NCBI RefSeq assembly: GCF_000013865.1
Contig: NC_007948.1
Span: forward strand, 2,542,001 to 2,606,000
Source of the DNA: Polaromonas sp. JS666
GTDB taxonomy: Bacteria; Pseudomonadota; Gammaproteobacteria; Burkholderiales; Burkholderiaceae_C
Reading direction: 5' to 3'
Length of the DNA: 64,000 nucleotides
The position numbers and the translations under genes were made by a program. The notes under the pieces were generated by a model. It was given only the letters and a program-made list of their open reading frames with translations, was not told the DNA's origin and made no database searches. How positions within the stretch are numbered: the stretch's first letter is position 1; each line of letters starts with the position of its first letter. Shown piece after piece: positions 40,027 to 48,119 of the stretch.

Positions 40027-40125
40027 ATGCGATTCATCATCACGGCACAAGCAGGCACGGACGAACCGAAAGCGGGCATGGAAGCGAGTTTCGACGAGAA
40101 ACTTTTTATCGCTTACATGGGGTAA
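40027..40125 (+). pseudogene. YciI/DGPF-family protein truncated by Tn3 insertion
   Basis: A good ribosome site (AAGGAG at 40012-40017) precedes ATG 40027. The 32 codons (MRFIITAQAGT, then FDEKLFIAYM) match the start of YciI-like proteins, which normally run to about 100-120 residues. Similarity ends exactly where GGGGTAATCG, the transposon end, begins at 40119; the stop TAA is supplied by the element. The remainder of the gene is not found beyond the right end, so a deletion or earlier truncation also occurred. Upstream, 39868-40011 shows no gene. Confidence 0.65.
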
Positions 40126-40157
40126 TCGTATCTTTCGTGCAAATTGATACGGTTTGC
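40119..40157 (+). repeat. Left terminal inverted repeat of Tn3 element 1
   Basis: Begins GGGGTAATCGTATCTTTCGT, pairing imperfectly with 43545-43583. Confidence 0.75.
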
Positions 40158-40298
40158 GTGCAAAACCAAGCTGGATAAGGCTTGCGAGGTCACGCCTCGG
40201 TAGAAAGACCAGCAAATTTCAGCATCTGCACGCCCAACATCGCCGCTGAATACGCTATGCATTAAAGTCTGCCAATCATCCACTCTCCGATGATTTAA

Positions 40299-43232
40299 AT
40301 GGCCAGTTTCGAATATCGGTACATAGGCGCCGAGAGTTTGCCGGCTCGACTCTCGGAATTTGACGTTCAGCAATACTTCCGGCTGTCCAAGGCGGATGTT
40401 GAGGCGATCAGTGCGCGGTTTCGGGCGGACCGGCGAGCTGGCGTGGCTGTCATGTTGCTCTTTTTGCGAGCGTCTGGGCGACCTCTTGATCGGGTGTCGA
40501 CTTTGCCTAGAGCACTGCTGCACCATGTGGGAGAGGCTATTGGAGGGCGCGCGCCCACCATTGCTTCTCTGCGCAGCATCTATCAGCGTCGGCCAACCCA
40601 CTATGAGCACCAGCTCTGGGCCAAGGAATACCTTGGGCTCAAAGATGTCGACAAATCCAATAGCGATCTGCTGGTTGCCTATCTAAACGCCCAAGCTAAT
40701 GAAGTCAGTTCTGTGGATGAACTGGTGACCAGTGCCTGCCGCTGGCTGTATGAGCGCAAACTCCTGATTCCAAGTGACCGGCAGGTTCGCGATTTGGCGC
40801 GTAAGTGCTACGCCAACGTCGAAGCCGCCATATTGACCACGGTGCAGGCGACCGTACCTGCGAACTTGCTAGCGCGTTGCCGTGAAGTTGTTTTCAGCCC
40901 ACGAAAGGACGGGGCGTCAACGACTCTGGAGTGGCTTAGAACCCCACCAAAACGCCATAGCCCAGGCACTTTCACTGAGACGCTTGAAAAAATCAGCTTC
41001 CTGAAAGGCTTGGGCACCCACGAGTGGACATTCGACTCCATCCCGCTGGAAAAACAGCGTGGTTATGCGCAAAATATTCAGGACAGAAGGCCGGTGATGA
41101 CTCGCAGGCTGACGGACTCAAGCCAAGCCATCGAGCTGGTCTTTTTCCTGCGAATCACTTTGCTGGAACTGACTGACGGGTTGATGTACCAGTCGGCCCG
41201 CAGGGTGTCCGACCTGGTGCGCCACGCCTATGAAAAAACCCAGGCCAAGCAGGCCCGGTCTTCCGTTGAATACCGTGAGCGTCTCCTGTCGATCAAAGCA
41301 CTGGTCAATGACACCAGCCAGCCAGCCGAACAGCGCCTGGCAGCTATTGGCGATATTGTCACGGATCTAAACCCGCTTTCGAGCACCAGTCATGCCGCGA
41401 GCGTGCGAGAAACCCTAACGGATGACCCGCACCGGATACGGTCGCTGCTCAGCAGCCTGCAGGACCTGGACTTCAAGGGATACTCGAACGACAACAGCCT
41501 GAAATTGCTGACGTCACTCAAGGAAATTTACGCAGGAAAGCTGACCGAGTTGCCTCAGGATCAGGCTTTTCCGGTGGACAAACCATGGCGCGATTTGGTC
41601 GACGACCCCGATCGCAAACGCGCGTTACAGGCGCTGGAGGCCTGCGCCATGGTTGGCTTGCGCAAGAGCCTGCGCCGCGGCTCGGTCTGGATTGACCACA
41701 GCTTCTCTTACCGGGAGCGCGACCAGATGCTGATCCCGACCAAGGAATGGCGCCAGGACAGGGAACGGCACTTGTCAATCTTGGGCCTGAGCGCTGATCC
41801 CGACGCTTTCTTGCGGCCGCTACTCAAGCATATTGAGGCGGGACTGAAGGCTGTTTCTGAAGCGAGACAGCAAGGTAAGCTGACCATCGATGCCCAAGGC
41901 ATGCTGCATCTGCCCGCGCTGGAAGCCCTGCCCGAGGAAATCGATCCGAAACGCACCCGTGACCTGATGTTCAAGCAGATCGGCCGCGTCCAGTTTCCCG
42001 ATCTGTTGCTGGAAATGGATGCGCATACGAATTTCAGCGAGATCCTGCTGGCGCGCCGTGCAACGGATGAAAGTGAGCTCGTAGCCTTGTACGCTGCCCT
42101 GATCGCCCACGGTACCGAAATTGATGCCAAGAGCGTGGCCGCGATGACGCCTCAGCTAGATCCTGACCAAGTGTCGGTAGCCATGCGGGCCCTGGAAGCC
42201 TCAGGTCGGCTACGCCGGGCCAATGAACGCGTGGTCGAGTTCCAGGGCAAGCACGCCATCGCCGAGCTGTGGGGCAGCGGCAAGACGGCTTCCAGTGACA
42301 TGATGAGCCTCGATGCTTCCAAACACCTGTGGAATGCCCGTGTAGACCCGCGGCGGCGGACCCATGCGGCCGGCATGTACACCCACGTGCTGGACCAACA
42401 CGGCATTGTCTACGACCAACCGATCGTTCTGAATGAGCGCCAGGCCGGCCCGGCGATTGAAGGGGTGGTCCGGTACAACGACAGCACCGAGCGCGTGCGG
42501 CTTTCCCTGCTGGCCGTCGACACCCACGGATACACCAATCCGGCCATGGCAATATCCAAGCTTCTAGAGTTCGATCTTTGCCCCAGGCTTCGGGATTTGT
42601 CCGAGAGAAAACTGTTTCTGCCGCGCAGTCTGGAGGCGCCAGAAGGCCTGGATCAGGTGCTTGTGCGCGATGTATCGCTCAAAGCAATCACCAAGGGATG
42701 GGACGAACTGCTGAGGCTGGCGGCCTCAATCCGTAGCGGCCGCGTCAGCGCCAATGTCGCTTTGCAACGCTTTGGCAGCGCGGCCCAAGGCGACCCGGTT
42801 CACAAGGCTGCAGATCAGCTTGGGCGCTTATTGAGGACGTTGTTCCTCTGCGATTACTTTAGCAACCCCGAGTTTCGCCGGGAAATTCACACCATTCTCA
42901 ACCGGGGGGAATCGGTGCACCAACTTCAACGGGCGGTTTATTTTGGCAAAGTGGCATCCGAACGCGGCCGCCGGCGCGACGAGATGATTGCGATCTCCGG
43001 CTCGCACACGCTGTTGACCAATCTGGTGCTGGCATGGAACACCCATCACATGCAGGAGACTGCAGACCGCTGGCGCCGCACCGGACAAAAGCTGGAAGAC
43101 ACATGGCTAGCCCGCATGGGGCCTGCGCACTTTGCCAATGTGAATTTCCGGGGGACATTCAAGTTTGGCGTGTCGCGCTACGCCGAAATGCTCATAAGTG
43201 GATCAACTGACAAGCCGGCCAAGCGTGCCTAA
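40299..43232 (+). CDS. tnpA: Tn3 family transposase
   Basis: 977 residues, a normal Tn3 TnpA size. The N-terminus (YFRLSKADVEAISARFR) is a DUF4158-type DNA-binding region. The DDE catalytic part is C-terminal: Asp in WNARVDPRRR, Asp in LAVDTHGYTNPAM and Glu in NRGESVHQLQRAVYFGK. It catalyses replicative transposition by binding 38-bp ends. The frame is intact, so the protein could be active and could also mobilise miniature elements with matching ends. It starts 141 bases inside the left end and no promoter was resolved. Confidence 0.95.
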   Translation: MASFEYRYIGAESLPARLSEFDVQQYFRLSKADVEAISARFRADRRAGVAVMLLFLRASGRPLDRVSTLPRALLHHVGEAIGGRAPTIASLRSIYQRRPTHYEHQLWAKEYLGLKDVDKSNSDLLVAYLNAQANEVSSVDELVTSACRWLYERKLLIPSDRQVRDLARKCYANVEAAILTTVQATVPANLLARCREVVFSPRKDGASTTLEWLRTPPKRHSPGTFTETLEKISFLKGLGTHEWTFDSIPLEKQRGYAQNIQDRRPVMTRRLTDSSQAIELVFFLRITLLELTDGLMYQSARRVSDLVRHAYEKTQAKQARSSVEYRERLLSIKALVNDTSQPAEQRLAAIGDIVTDLNPLSSTSHAASVRETLTDDPHRIRSLLSSLQDLDFKGYSNDNSLKLLTSLKEIYAGKLTELPQDQAFPVDKPWRDLVDDPDRKRALQALEACAMVGLRKSLRRGSVWIDHSFSYRERDQMLIPTKEWRQDRERHLSILGLSADPDAFLRPLLKHIEAGLKAVSEARQQGKLTIDAQGMLHLPALEALPEEIDPKRTRDLMFKQIGRVQFPDLLLEMDAHTNFSEILLARRATDESELVALYAALIAHGTEIDAKSVAAMTPQLDPDQVSVAMRALEASGRLRRANERVVEFQGKHAIAELWGSGKTASSDMMSLDASKHLWNARVDPRRRTHAAGMYTHVLDQHGIVYDQPIVLNERQAGPAIEGVVRYNDSTERVRLSLLAVDTHGYTNPAMAISKLLEFDLCPRLRDLSERKLFLPRSLEAPEGLDQVLVRDVSLKAITKGWDELLRLAASIRSGRVSANVALQRFGSAAQGDPVHKAADQLGRLLRTLFLCDYFSNPEFRREIHTILNRGESVHQLQRAVYFGKVASERGRRRDEMIAISGSHTLLTNLVLAWNTHHMQETADRWRRTGQKLEDTWLARMGPAHFANVNFRGTFKFGVSRYAEMLISGSTDKPAKRA

Positions 43233-43411
43233 ATTTTTGCAGAAGTGTAAATAATCAGAAGTAATTATGGCAATCTTGGTAAGGTCCGAAATACAGGCCA
43301 ACATGACACTTAATCTCAAAAGTAATGAAACATCTTTGTTTTATTAATTTTTGTCTGCTTAATTTTCACTCATTGGCTTGATCATTCCAAAGTCACGGAA
43401 TCATTTGAAAT

Positions 43412-43583
43412 GGATAATCGTACTTTCTGTGCCGTTTGGTGCGCTTCAGCGCGGAAGGTTCTTGCGTGACAAGGTGTTGAGGCTCACCCGCTAGCAAAGC
43501 CATTCCCCCTTCTGTAAGTCGCTGATTTTTAGACTCATTTCAGGGACGGCCGTGTCAATCCGCACCGAAAGTACGATTACCCC
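43412..43583. mobile_element. Tn3-type miniature inverted-repeat element (TIME-like), copy 1
   Basis: GGATAATCGTACTTTC at 43412 and GAAAGTACGATTACCCC ending at 43583 are inverted copies, giving a 172-bp non-coding unit. A second unit of the same size and ends is at 53698-53870. It forms, or was inserted at, the right end of the Tn3 element. The whole 43233-43627 gap has no gene; the part before 43412 is AT-rich with nothing recognised. Confidence 0.55.
43545..43583 (-). repeat. Right terminal inverted repeat of Tn3 element 1
   Basis: Ends in GTACGATTACCCC; pairs with 40119-40157 and with the inner copy at 43412. Confidence 0.7.
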
Positions 43584-43627
43584 TTCATGCACTGACAGCT
43601 ATCAAACATGTAGCAGAGTGCGGGTGC

Positions 43628-44530
43628 TTATTTGCCCTGCAGCAGCCGGATCACGCTGGAGAAGTCCAGCGCGCCGCTGCCGGCCAGGCTGTGCGCCGCA
43701 TAGAGGCTGCGGGCCAGGCCGCCCAGCGGCGTGGCGGCGCGCACGGCGCTGGCGTTCTCCTGCGCCAGGCCCAGGTCTTTCAGCATCAGGTCGGTGCCAA
43801 AGCCGCCGGCGTAGCCCCGGGAGGCGGGCGTGTTCTCCATCACGCCGGGCAGGGGGTTGTATTTTTCCAGCGCCCAGTTGCCGCCCGAGCTGCGCCGCAT
43901 GATCTCGGACAGCACCTTGGCATCCAGCCCGTTGGCCACGCCCAAGGCCAGCGCTTCCGAGGTACCTATCATCAAAATGCCGAGCAGCATGTTGTTGCAG
44001 ATCTTGGCGGTCTGACCCGCACCGGCTTCGCCCGCGTGGAAAATGTTTTGCCCCATGGTCTCCAGCAGCGGTCGTGCGCGCTCCAGGTCGCGGGTCACGC
44101 CGCCCACCATGAAGGTCAGCGTGCCGGCGATGGCGCCGCCGGTGCCGCCGGACACCGGCGCGTCTACGCAGGCAATCTGCAACTTTGCCGCAGCGTCAGC
44201 GACCTTGCGGGCGCTTGTCGCGGCAATCGTGCTGCAGTCAATCACCAGCGTGCCGGCCGGCAACTGCCTCAGCAGGCCCGCTTGTCCATGGCCCAAACCA
44301 TTGCCGAGGTAGAGTGCCTCCACATGTTGGCTGGCGGGCAACATGCTGATGACGACTTCAACACCGCGCACCACATTGCTGGCGGAGTCGGCAATGCGCA
44401 CGCCCTCGTTGCCCAGCCGCTGGCAGGCTTCATCGGACAGGTCAAAGGCGGCGACCTGGTGGCCCGCCTTGTGCAGGTTCAGGGCCATGGGTGCGCCCAT
44501 GTTGCCGAGGCCTATAAATGCGATTTTCAT
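43628..44530 (-). CDS. mmsB: 3-hydroxyisobutyrate dehydrogenase
   Basis: 300 residues from MKIAFIGLGNMGAPMALNLH, with GGAG upstream; the longer frame upstream is not protein-like. It oxidises 3-hydroxyisobutyrate to methylmalonate semialdehyde with NAD+ in valine breakdown. Markers are GLGNMG (Rossmann fold), DAPVSGGTGGAIAGTLTFMVGG (substrate loop) and the catalytic Lys region GAGQTAKICNNMLLG. The C-terminal GSGALDFSSVIRLLQGK is typical of the family. It is last in a minus-strand valine operon, separated from the hydrolase gene by a repeat-rich 211-bp gap. Confidence 0.95.
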   Translation of the reverse strand: MKIAFIGLGNMGAPMALNLHKAGHQVAAFDLSDEACQRLGNEGVRIADSASNVVRGVEVVISMLPASQHVEALYLGNGLGHGQAGLLRQLPAGTLVIDCSTIAATSARKVADAAAKLQIACVDAPVSGGTGGAIAGTLTFMVGGVTRDLERARPLLETMGQNIFHAGEAGAGQTAKICNNMLLGILMIGTSEALALGVANGLDAKVLSEIMRRSSGGNWALEKYNPLPGVMENTPASRGYAGGFGTDLMLKDLGLAQENASAVRAATPLGGLARSLYAAHSLAGSGALDFSSVIRLLQGK

Positions 44531-44584
44531 TGTGTTTCTCCTATGTTTATCAATGGCTCTGTGAATCATGATCGGCACTCCACG

Positions 44585-44643
44585 ACCGTTCGCCCTGAGG
44601 TATCGAAAGGCTTCTGAGGCTTCGATACCTCAGCCCGAACGGT
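44585..44643. repeat. Long palindromic (REP-like) intergenic hairpin
   Basis: ACCGTTCGCCCTGAGGTATC and its near-complement at 44620-44643 form a stem matching at 21 of 24 positions around a short loop. Such palindromes are scattered between genes in Comamonadaceae (from memory) and may stabilise mRNA ends. It lies in the leader region of mmsB. Confidence 0.6.
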
Positions 44644-44680
44644 GGGACGTCATGACTGGTGAATGTCTCAATCATGGACG

Positions 44681-44750
44681 CTCAGCTCAGCTCAGCTCAG
44701 CTCAGCTCAGCTCAGCTCAGCTCAGCTCAGCTCAGCTCAGCTCAGCTCAG
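44681..44750. repeat. Tandem pentanucleotide repeat, 14 perfect CTCAG units
   Basis: Seventy bases of uninterrupted CTCAG (CTGAG on the coding strand). The minus-strand hydrolase gene ends inside the first units: its last codons CTG-AGC-TGA are made of repeat. Changes in copy number downstream of that TGA would not alter the protein but would change the spacing to mmsB. Confidence 0.95.
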
Positions 44751-45863
44751 CGCCGCCAGCGGGTGCGGGGCGGCAAAACGGGGCTTGAAGTGGTCTTCAA
44801 TCAGCTCAGGCGTGACCTGCTCCAGTACCGGAGGCGACCAGCGCGGCTGGCGGTCCTTGTCGATCAGCAGCGCGCGTATGCCCTCGGCAAAGTCGGGGTG
44901 GGCGCAGCAGCCCAGCGAGACCCGGTATTCCAGGCGGAACACCTCGGCCAGCGACAGGTGGTGCACCCGCTGCCACAGCGCGAAAGCCAGCGCAGCCGAG
45001 GTCGGCGAACCTTTGGTAAAGGTGGCGGCCGCAGCCGCCAGCCAGGGGTCGTCGCTTTGCAGGCTGCGCAGCCGCGCCGCGATGTCCAGCAGGTCATCGC
45101 CGGCCATCAGCGCGTTGATCTGGTCGAAGTGCAGGCGCAGCCTGGATTCAGCCTGTGTATCGGTTGCATGGCACGCCAGCAGGCGCGAGAGTTCGGCGTG
45201 GTTGTCGCCCGCCGCATCGCCCCACTTCGCCGCGCCGATGGCGGCCAGCAGCTCGGCCCGGCTGGTCGCGCCGACATGAAAGTCCGCCAGGCCGCAAAAC
45301 AGCGCATCGGCCGCGTTGAGCGGCGCGCCCGTCAGCGCCAGAAACAGGCCGACCCTGCCCGGCATGCGGCGCAAAAACCAGCTGCCGCCCACATCCGGGT
45401 ACAGGCCTATGCTGATTTCCGGCATGGCCAGCTTGCTGGTGGTGGTCACCACCCGGTGTGAGGCGCCGGCCAGCAGGCCGATGCCGCCGCCCATAACAAT
45501 GCCGTGGCCCCAGCACAGCAGCGGCTTGGGGTAGCGGTGAATCAGGTGGTCGAGCTGGTATTCCTGCGCAAAAAAACCCTGCGCATAGGGGTTGGGGCCG
45601 GCGCCGCAGTCGCGCATGGACTGGTAAAGCTCGCGCAGGTCGCCGCCTGCGCAAAAGGCCTTGTCACCGCTGGCCTGCAGCACCACACCCGCCATGCCGG
45701 GGTCCGCCGCCCAGGCACGCAGCGCCGGTGTCAGTGCCTGCACCATGGGCAGGGACAGGGCGTTGAGCGTGGCGGGCGCGTTGAGCGTGGCCAGGCCAAA
45801 ACGCCGGCCGCAGGCCGTAGGCAGCTCGTCAAAGAGTACAACGTCGGTCATTGCATCGGTCAT
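44742..45863 (-). CDS. 3-hydroxyisobutyryl-CoA hydrolase (enoyl-CoA hydratase/isomerase family)
   Basis: 373 residues from MTDAMTDVVLFDELP, with AGGAGG six bases upstream; the longer open frame upstream comes from a dispersed repeat. The crotonase fold shows KAFCAGGDLRELYQS, KPLLCWGHGIVMGGGIGLLAGASHRVVT and MPEISIGLYPDVGGSWFL. The Glu and Asp in the last motif, and the length of about 370, fit hydrolases instead of 260-residue hydratases. It would release 3-hydroxyisobutyrate for MmsB. The stop lies in a CTCAG tandem repeat. Confidence 0.9.
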   Translation of the reverse strand: MTDAMTDVVLFDELPTACGRRFGLATLNAPATLNALSLPMVQALTPALRAWAADPGMAGVVLQASGDKAFCAGGDLRELYQSMRDCGAGPNPYAQGFFAQEYQLDHLIHRYPKPLLCWGHGIVMGGGIGLLAGASHRVVTTTSKLAMPEISIGLYPDVGGSWFLRRMPGRVGLFLALTGAPLNAADALFCGLADFHVGATSRAELLAAIGAAKWGDAAGDNHAELSRLLACHATDTQAESRLRLHFDQINALMAGDDLLDIAARLRSLQSDDPWLAAAAATFTKGSPTSAALAFALWQRVHHLSLAEVFRLEYRVSLGCCAHPDFAEGIRALLIDKDRQPRWSPPVLEQVTPELIEDHFKPRFAAPHPLAALS

Positions 45864-45980
45864 GGTGGCCTCCTGCCGAGCCGCCTCAAAGGTGGCCTGG
45901 TCTTGCAGACCGCACTGCTGCGAGACGCAGCAGTTCTTCGTGCCGTCCAAGCCTGCGTCGGCAGGCTCGGAGCCGCGGCA

Positions 45981-46028
45981 CTCAGCCCCCTCGCGGGGCA
46001 GCGAACGAATGTGAGCGTGGGGGTTCAT
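45981..46028 (-). repeat. Dispersed intergenic repeat, second copy
   Basis: Read on the minus strand it runs CCCCCACGCTC to GAGGGGGC, matching the copy at 1984-2034. It also contains ATG (MNPHAHIRSLPREG) after AAGGA, in frame with the hydrolase, so an N-terminally extended product cannot be excluded. Confidence 0.45.
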
Positions 46029-46036
46029 ATTTTCCT

Positions 46037-46825
46037 TCACGCATTGCGCCAGACCGGCGCGCGCTTGGCCAGAAAGGCGCTCACGCCTTCGCGCTGGTCC
46101 TGGCTGTCGAACAAGTCGACAAAAGCCTCGCGCTCGGCCACCAGGGTGGCGGCGGGCGACTGCGTGCGCGCCCCCTGAATCAGGCGCTTGCAGGCGGCCA
46201 CGCTGGTCGGGCTTTGCTGTTCCACACGCGCTGCCAGCAGCAGGGCCTGCGCCAACGCCTGGCCGCGCGGCACGACTTCTTCGACCAGGCCGATGCGCAG
46301 CGCGGTGGCCGCGTCCACGCGCTCGCCGCACAGCACCATGCGCTTGGCCCAGGCTTCGCCCACGGCCCAGCTCAGCCACTGCGTGCCGCCGGCGCAGGGC
46401 AACAGGCCGACAGCGGCTTCGGGCAGCGCCAATTGGGCTTGCTCTTCGGCGATGCGCAGGTCGCAGGCCAGCGCGCATTCGAGCCCGCCGCCCATGGCGT
46501 AGCCGTTGATCGCGGCAATCGACAGGCCGCGAAAACCGGCCAGCGCTTCAAACGCCTCGCCGAAGCGGCGCGCCATCTCGCGCGCCACGGCCTTGTCGCC
46601 ATCGGCAAACAGCTTGAGGTCGGCGCCGGCCGAAAAAAACTTCTCGCCCTGGCCGGTGACGACCAGGCTGTAGATCTCGCGCCTGGCGTTCAGCTCGCTC
46701 ACCAGTTGCGTGAGCGCGGCCAGGCTTTGCGCTGTCCAGGTGTTGGCGGGCGGGTTGGCCAGGGTCAGCACGGCGGTGTGGCCGCGCAGTTCCAGTTGCA
46801 GGCCTGCGTAAGTTGTTGTTGTCAT
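46037..46825 (-). CDS. Enoyl-CoA hydratase
   Basis: 262 residues, standard crotonase length. Conserved parts are VVTGQGEKFFSAGADLKLF (oxyanion hole), INGYAMGGGLECALACDLRI and ALPEAAVGLLPCAGGTQWL, with the Glu of LPEAAVG as a catalytic candidate. In the valine pathway it would hydrate methacrylyl-CoA to 3-hydroxyisobutyryl-CoA. Its start overlaps the stop of the acyl-CoA dehydrogenase remnant (ATGA), evidence of an operon that existed before the IS insertion. Confidence 0.92.
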   Translation of the reverse strand: MTTTTYAGLQLELRGHTAVLTLANPPANTWTAQSLAALTQLVSELNARREIYSLVVTGQGEKFFSAGADLKLFADGDKAVAREMARRFGEAFEALAGFRGLSIAAINGYAMGGGLECALACDLRIAEEQAQLALPEAAVGLLPCAGGTQWLSWAVGEAWAKRMVLCGERVDAATALRIGLVEEVVPRGQALAQALLLAARVEQQSPTSVAACKRLIQGARTQSPAATLVAEREAFVDLFDSQDQREGVSAFLAKRAPVWRNA

Positions 46826-47045
46826 CGGATTTCCTCGGTGTTGTCTGTGTTGTCGGTTTCCAGCATGCGGCGCGAGACGATCACGCGCATGATTTCGTTG
46901 GTGCCTTCCACGATCTGGTGCACGCGCGCATCGCGCAGGTAGCGCTCCAGCGGGTACTCGCGGGTGTAGCCGTAGCCGCCGTGGATTTGCAGCGCCTCGT
47001 TGCAGACGCGAAAGCCGATGTCGGTGGCAGCGGCGCAGGAAATAA
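46822..47045 (-). pseudogene. 3' fragment of an acyl-CoA dehydrogenase (isobutyryl-CoA dehydrogenase type)
   Basis: About 74 C-terminal codons remain: ATDIGFRVCNEALQIHGGYG, TREYPLERYLRDARVHQIVE and GTNEIMRVIVSRRML, the FAD-binding C-terminus of short-chain acyl-CoA dehydrogenases. Full-length homologues are about 375 residues. Upstream of ATDIGF the sequence changes abruptly to IS3 transposase DNA on the other strand. The neighbours make isobutyryl-CoA the likely original substrate. The missing gene breaks the valine pathway here unless another copy exists. Confidence 0.85.
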
Positions 47046-47985
47046 GCCTGCTGCTGTCACACCCGAGCAAATGGAGTTGGCCCGCCTGCGCGCAGAGGTT
47101 GCACGCCTGAGGATGGAGCGTGACATCGCAAAAAAGCCGCGGCTCACACGATGCGCAGGACACACTGCGAGGTACGCCTGGATTCACCAAATGAGGAAGC
47201 GCTATCCGGTGAGCATCTCCTGTGAAGTGCTGCAAGTGAGTGCCAGCGGGTACTTCACCTGGCAACGCCATCTGAATGGGAACCGATCTGCTCCACCAGG
47301 TCGCTATGGCGACGAGGCCTTGTTGGCCCACATGCGAGCCATCCATGCCGCGGTCAAACAGGAATACGGCTGGCCGCGCATGCACAAGGAACTTCTCGCC
47401 CGAGGTATTCGGGTGGGCAAGGAGCGCGTTCGGCGCCTGATGCAGCAGCACGGCATCAAGGCCAGGACCAAACGCAAGTTTGTGGTGACCACCGACAGCA
47501 AACACAACCTGCCCGTGGCCCCCGACCTTGTACAGCGGCGTTTCACTCCTGAGGCGCCCAACCAGCTCTGGAGTGGCGACATTACCTATATCGCCACCGA
47601 TGCAGGCTGGGTGTACCTGGCGGCAGTCATCGACCTGTTCAGTCGCCAGGTGGTGGGCTGGAGCCTGAAACCCCACATGCAAACCAGTCTGGTCAAGGAT
47701 GCGTTGACCATGGCGTGGTTTCGTCGGCGTCCAGACGCTGGCTTGATATTCCACAGCGACCGAGGCAGCCAGTATTGCAGCCACGAATTCCAGGATGCAT
47801 TGAAAGATTGGAAGATGCGCTCATCGATGAGCAGGAAGGGCAATTGCTGGGATACTCCCCCACGGAGAGCTTCTGGGGACGACTGAAGATGGCCAGCTTG
47901 CCGGCAGAAAATTCGCTACCCGGCAGGAGGCCATGGATGCCGTTCTGGAACAAAACGACCCCGGAAGGCCCGGCCAAATTCGTTA
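47046..47985 (+). pseudogene. IS3-family transposase remnant (orfA tail plus orfB, frameshifted)
   Basis: The frame enters at the end of OrfA (TPEQMELARLRAEVARLRME, RDIAKK) and continues into OrfB: RYPVSISCEVLQVSASGYFT, QLWSGDITYIATDAGWVYLA with the first Asp, and FHSDRGSQYCSHEF with the second. At NCWD the frame is broken by a one-base loss. The expected PTESFWGRLK with the third catalytic Glu reads in the next frame, and KFATRQEAMDAVL in the third. The 5' end with most of orfA is missing. The element is dead and interrupts the acyl-CoA dehydrogenase gene. Confidence 0.88.
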
Positions 47986-48012
47986 GGCGCATAACACTTT
48001 TGCTACTTTTTC

Positions 48013-48050
48013 GCTTAAGTATCATTTTTACGCGTATCTCGGCATACCCC
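48013..48050. repeat. Orphan Tn3-type terminal repeat (type of element 2)
   Basis: GCTTAAGTATCATTTTTACG onward to GGCATACCCC resembles the right end of the second Tn3 element at 63818-63856. No transposase or partner end lies next to it. The following ATACCCCCCC is directly duplicated. Confidence 0.55.
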
Positions 48051-48119
48051 CCCATACCCCCCCATACAGCCAGGGGCGTTCGCACCCTAGCAATCCAGAA
48101 AGTAGGAATTACAAATGAC

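Larger units (their letters stand above)
40119..43583 (+). mobile_element. Tn3-family transposon (about 3.5 kb, transposase only)
   Basis: Imperfect terminal inverted repeats at 40119-40157 and 43545-43583 (28 of 39 positions match, ends GGGGTAATCG and CGATTACCCC) bracket one transposase gene. No resolvase or passenger gene is seen. Flanking pentamers TACAT (40114-40118) and TTCAT (43584-43588) agree at 4 of 5 positions, a possible decayed target duplication. The right 172 bp also look like a miniature element of their own (see 43412). Confidence 0.8.

Noticed and set aside
44681..44750. Phase-variable on/off switch by CTCAG slippage
   Set aside because: The stop codon lies in the first repeat units, so copy-number change cannot shift the reading frame of the hydrolase.
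44568..45461. Plus-strand frame with repeated SAQLS residues
   Set aside because: The repeat is the translation of the CTCAG tandem array and the rest is antisense to the hydrolase gene.
45864..46478. N-terminal extension of the hydrolase frame to 578 codons
   Set aside because: The extension is antisense-like and repeat-derived; AGGAGG before 45863 marks a better start.
46813..47045. Start of the 357-codon plus-strand frame ahead of the IS3 transposase
   Set aside because: This part is antisense to the acyl-CoA dehydrogenase fragment; IS sequence begins only near 47046.
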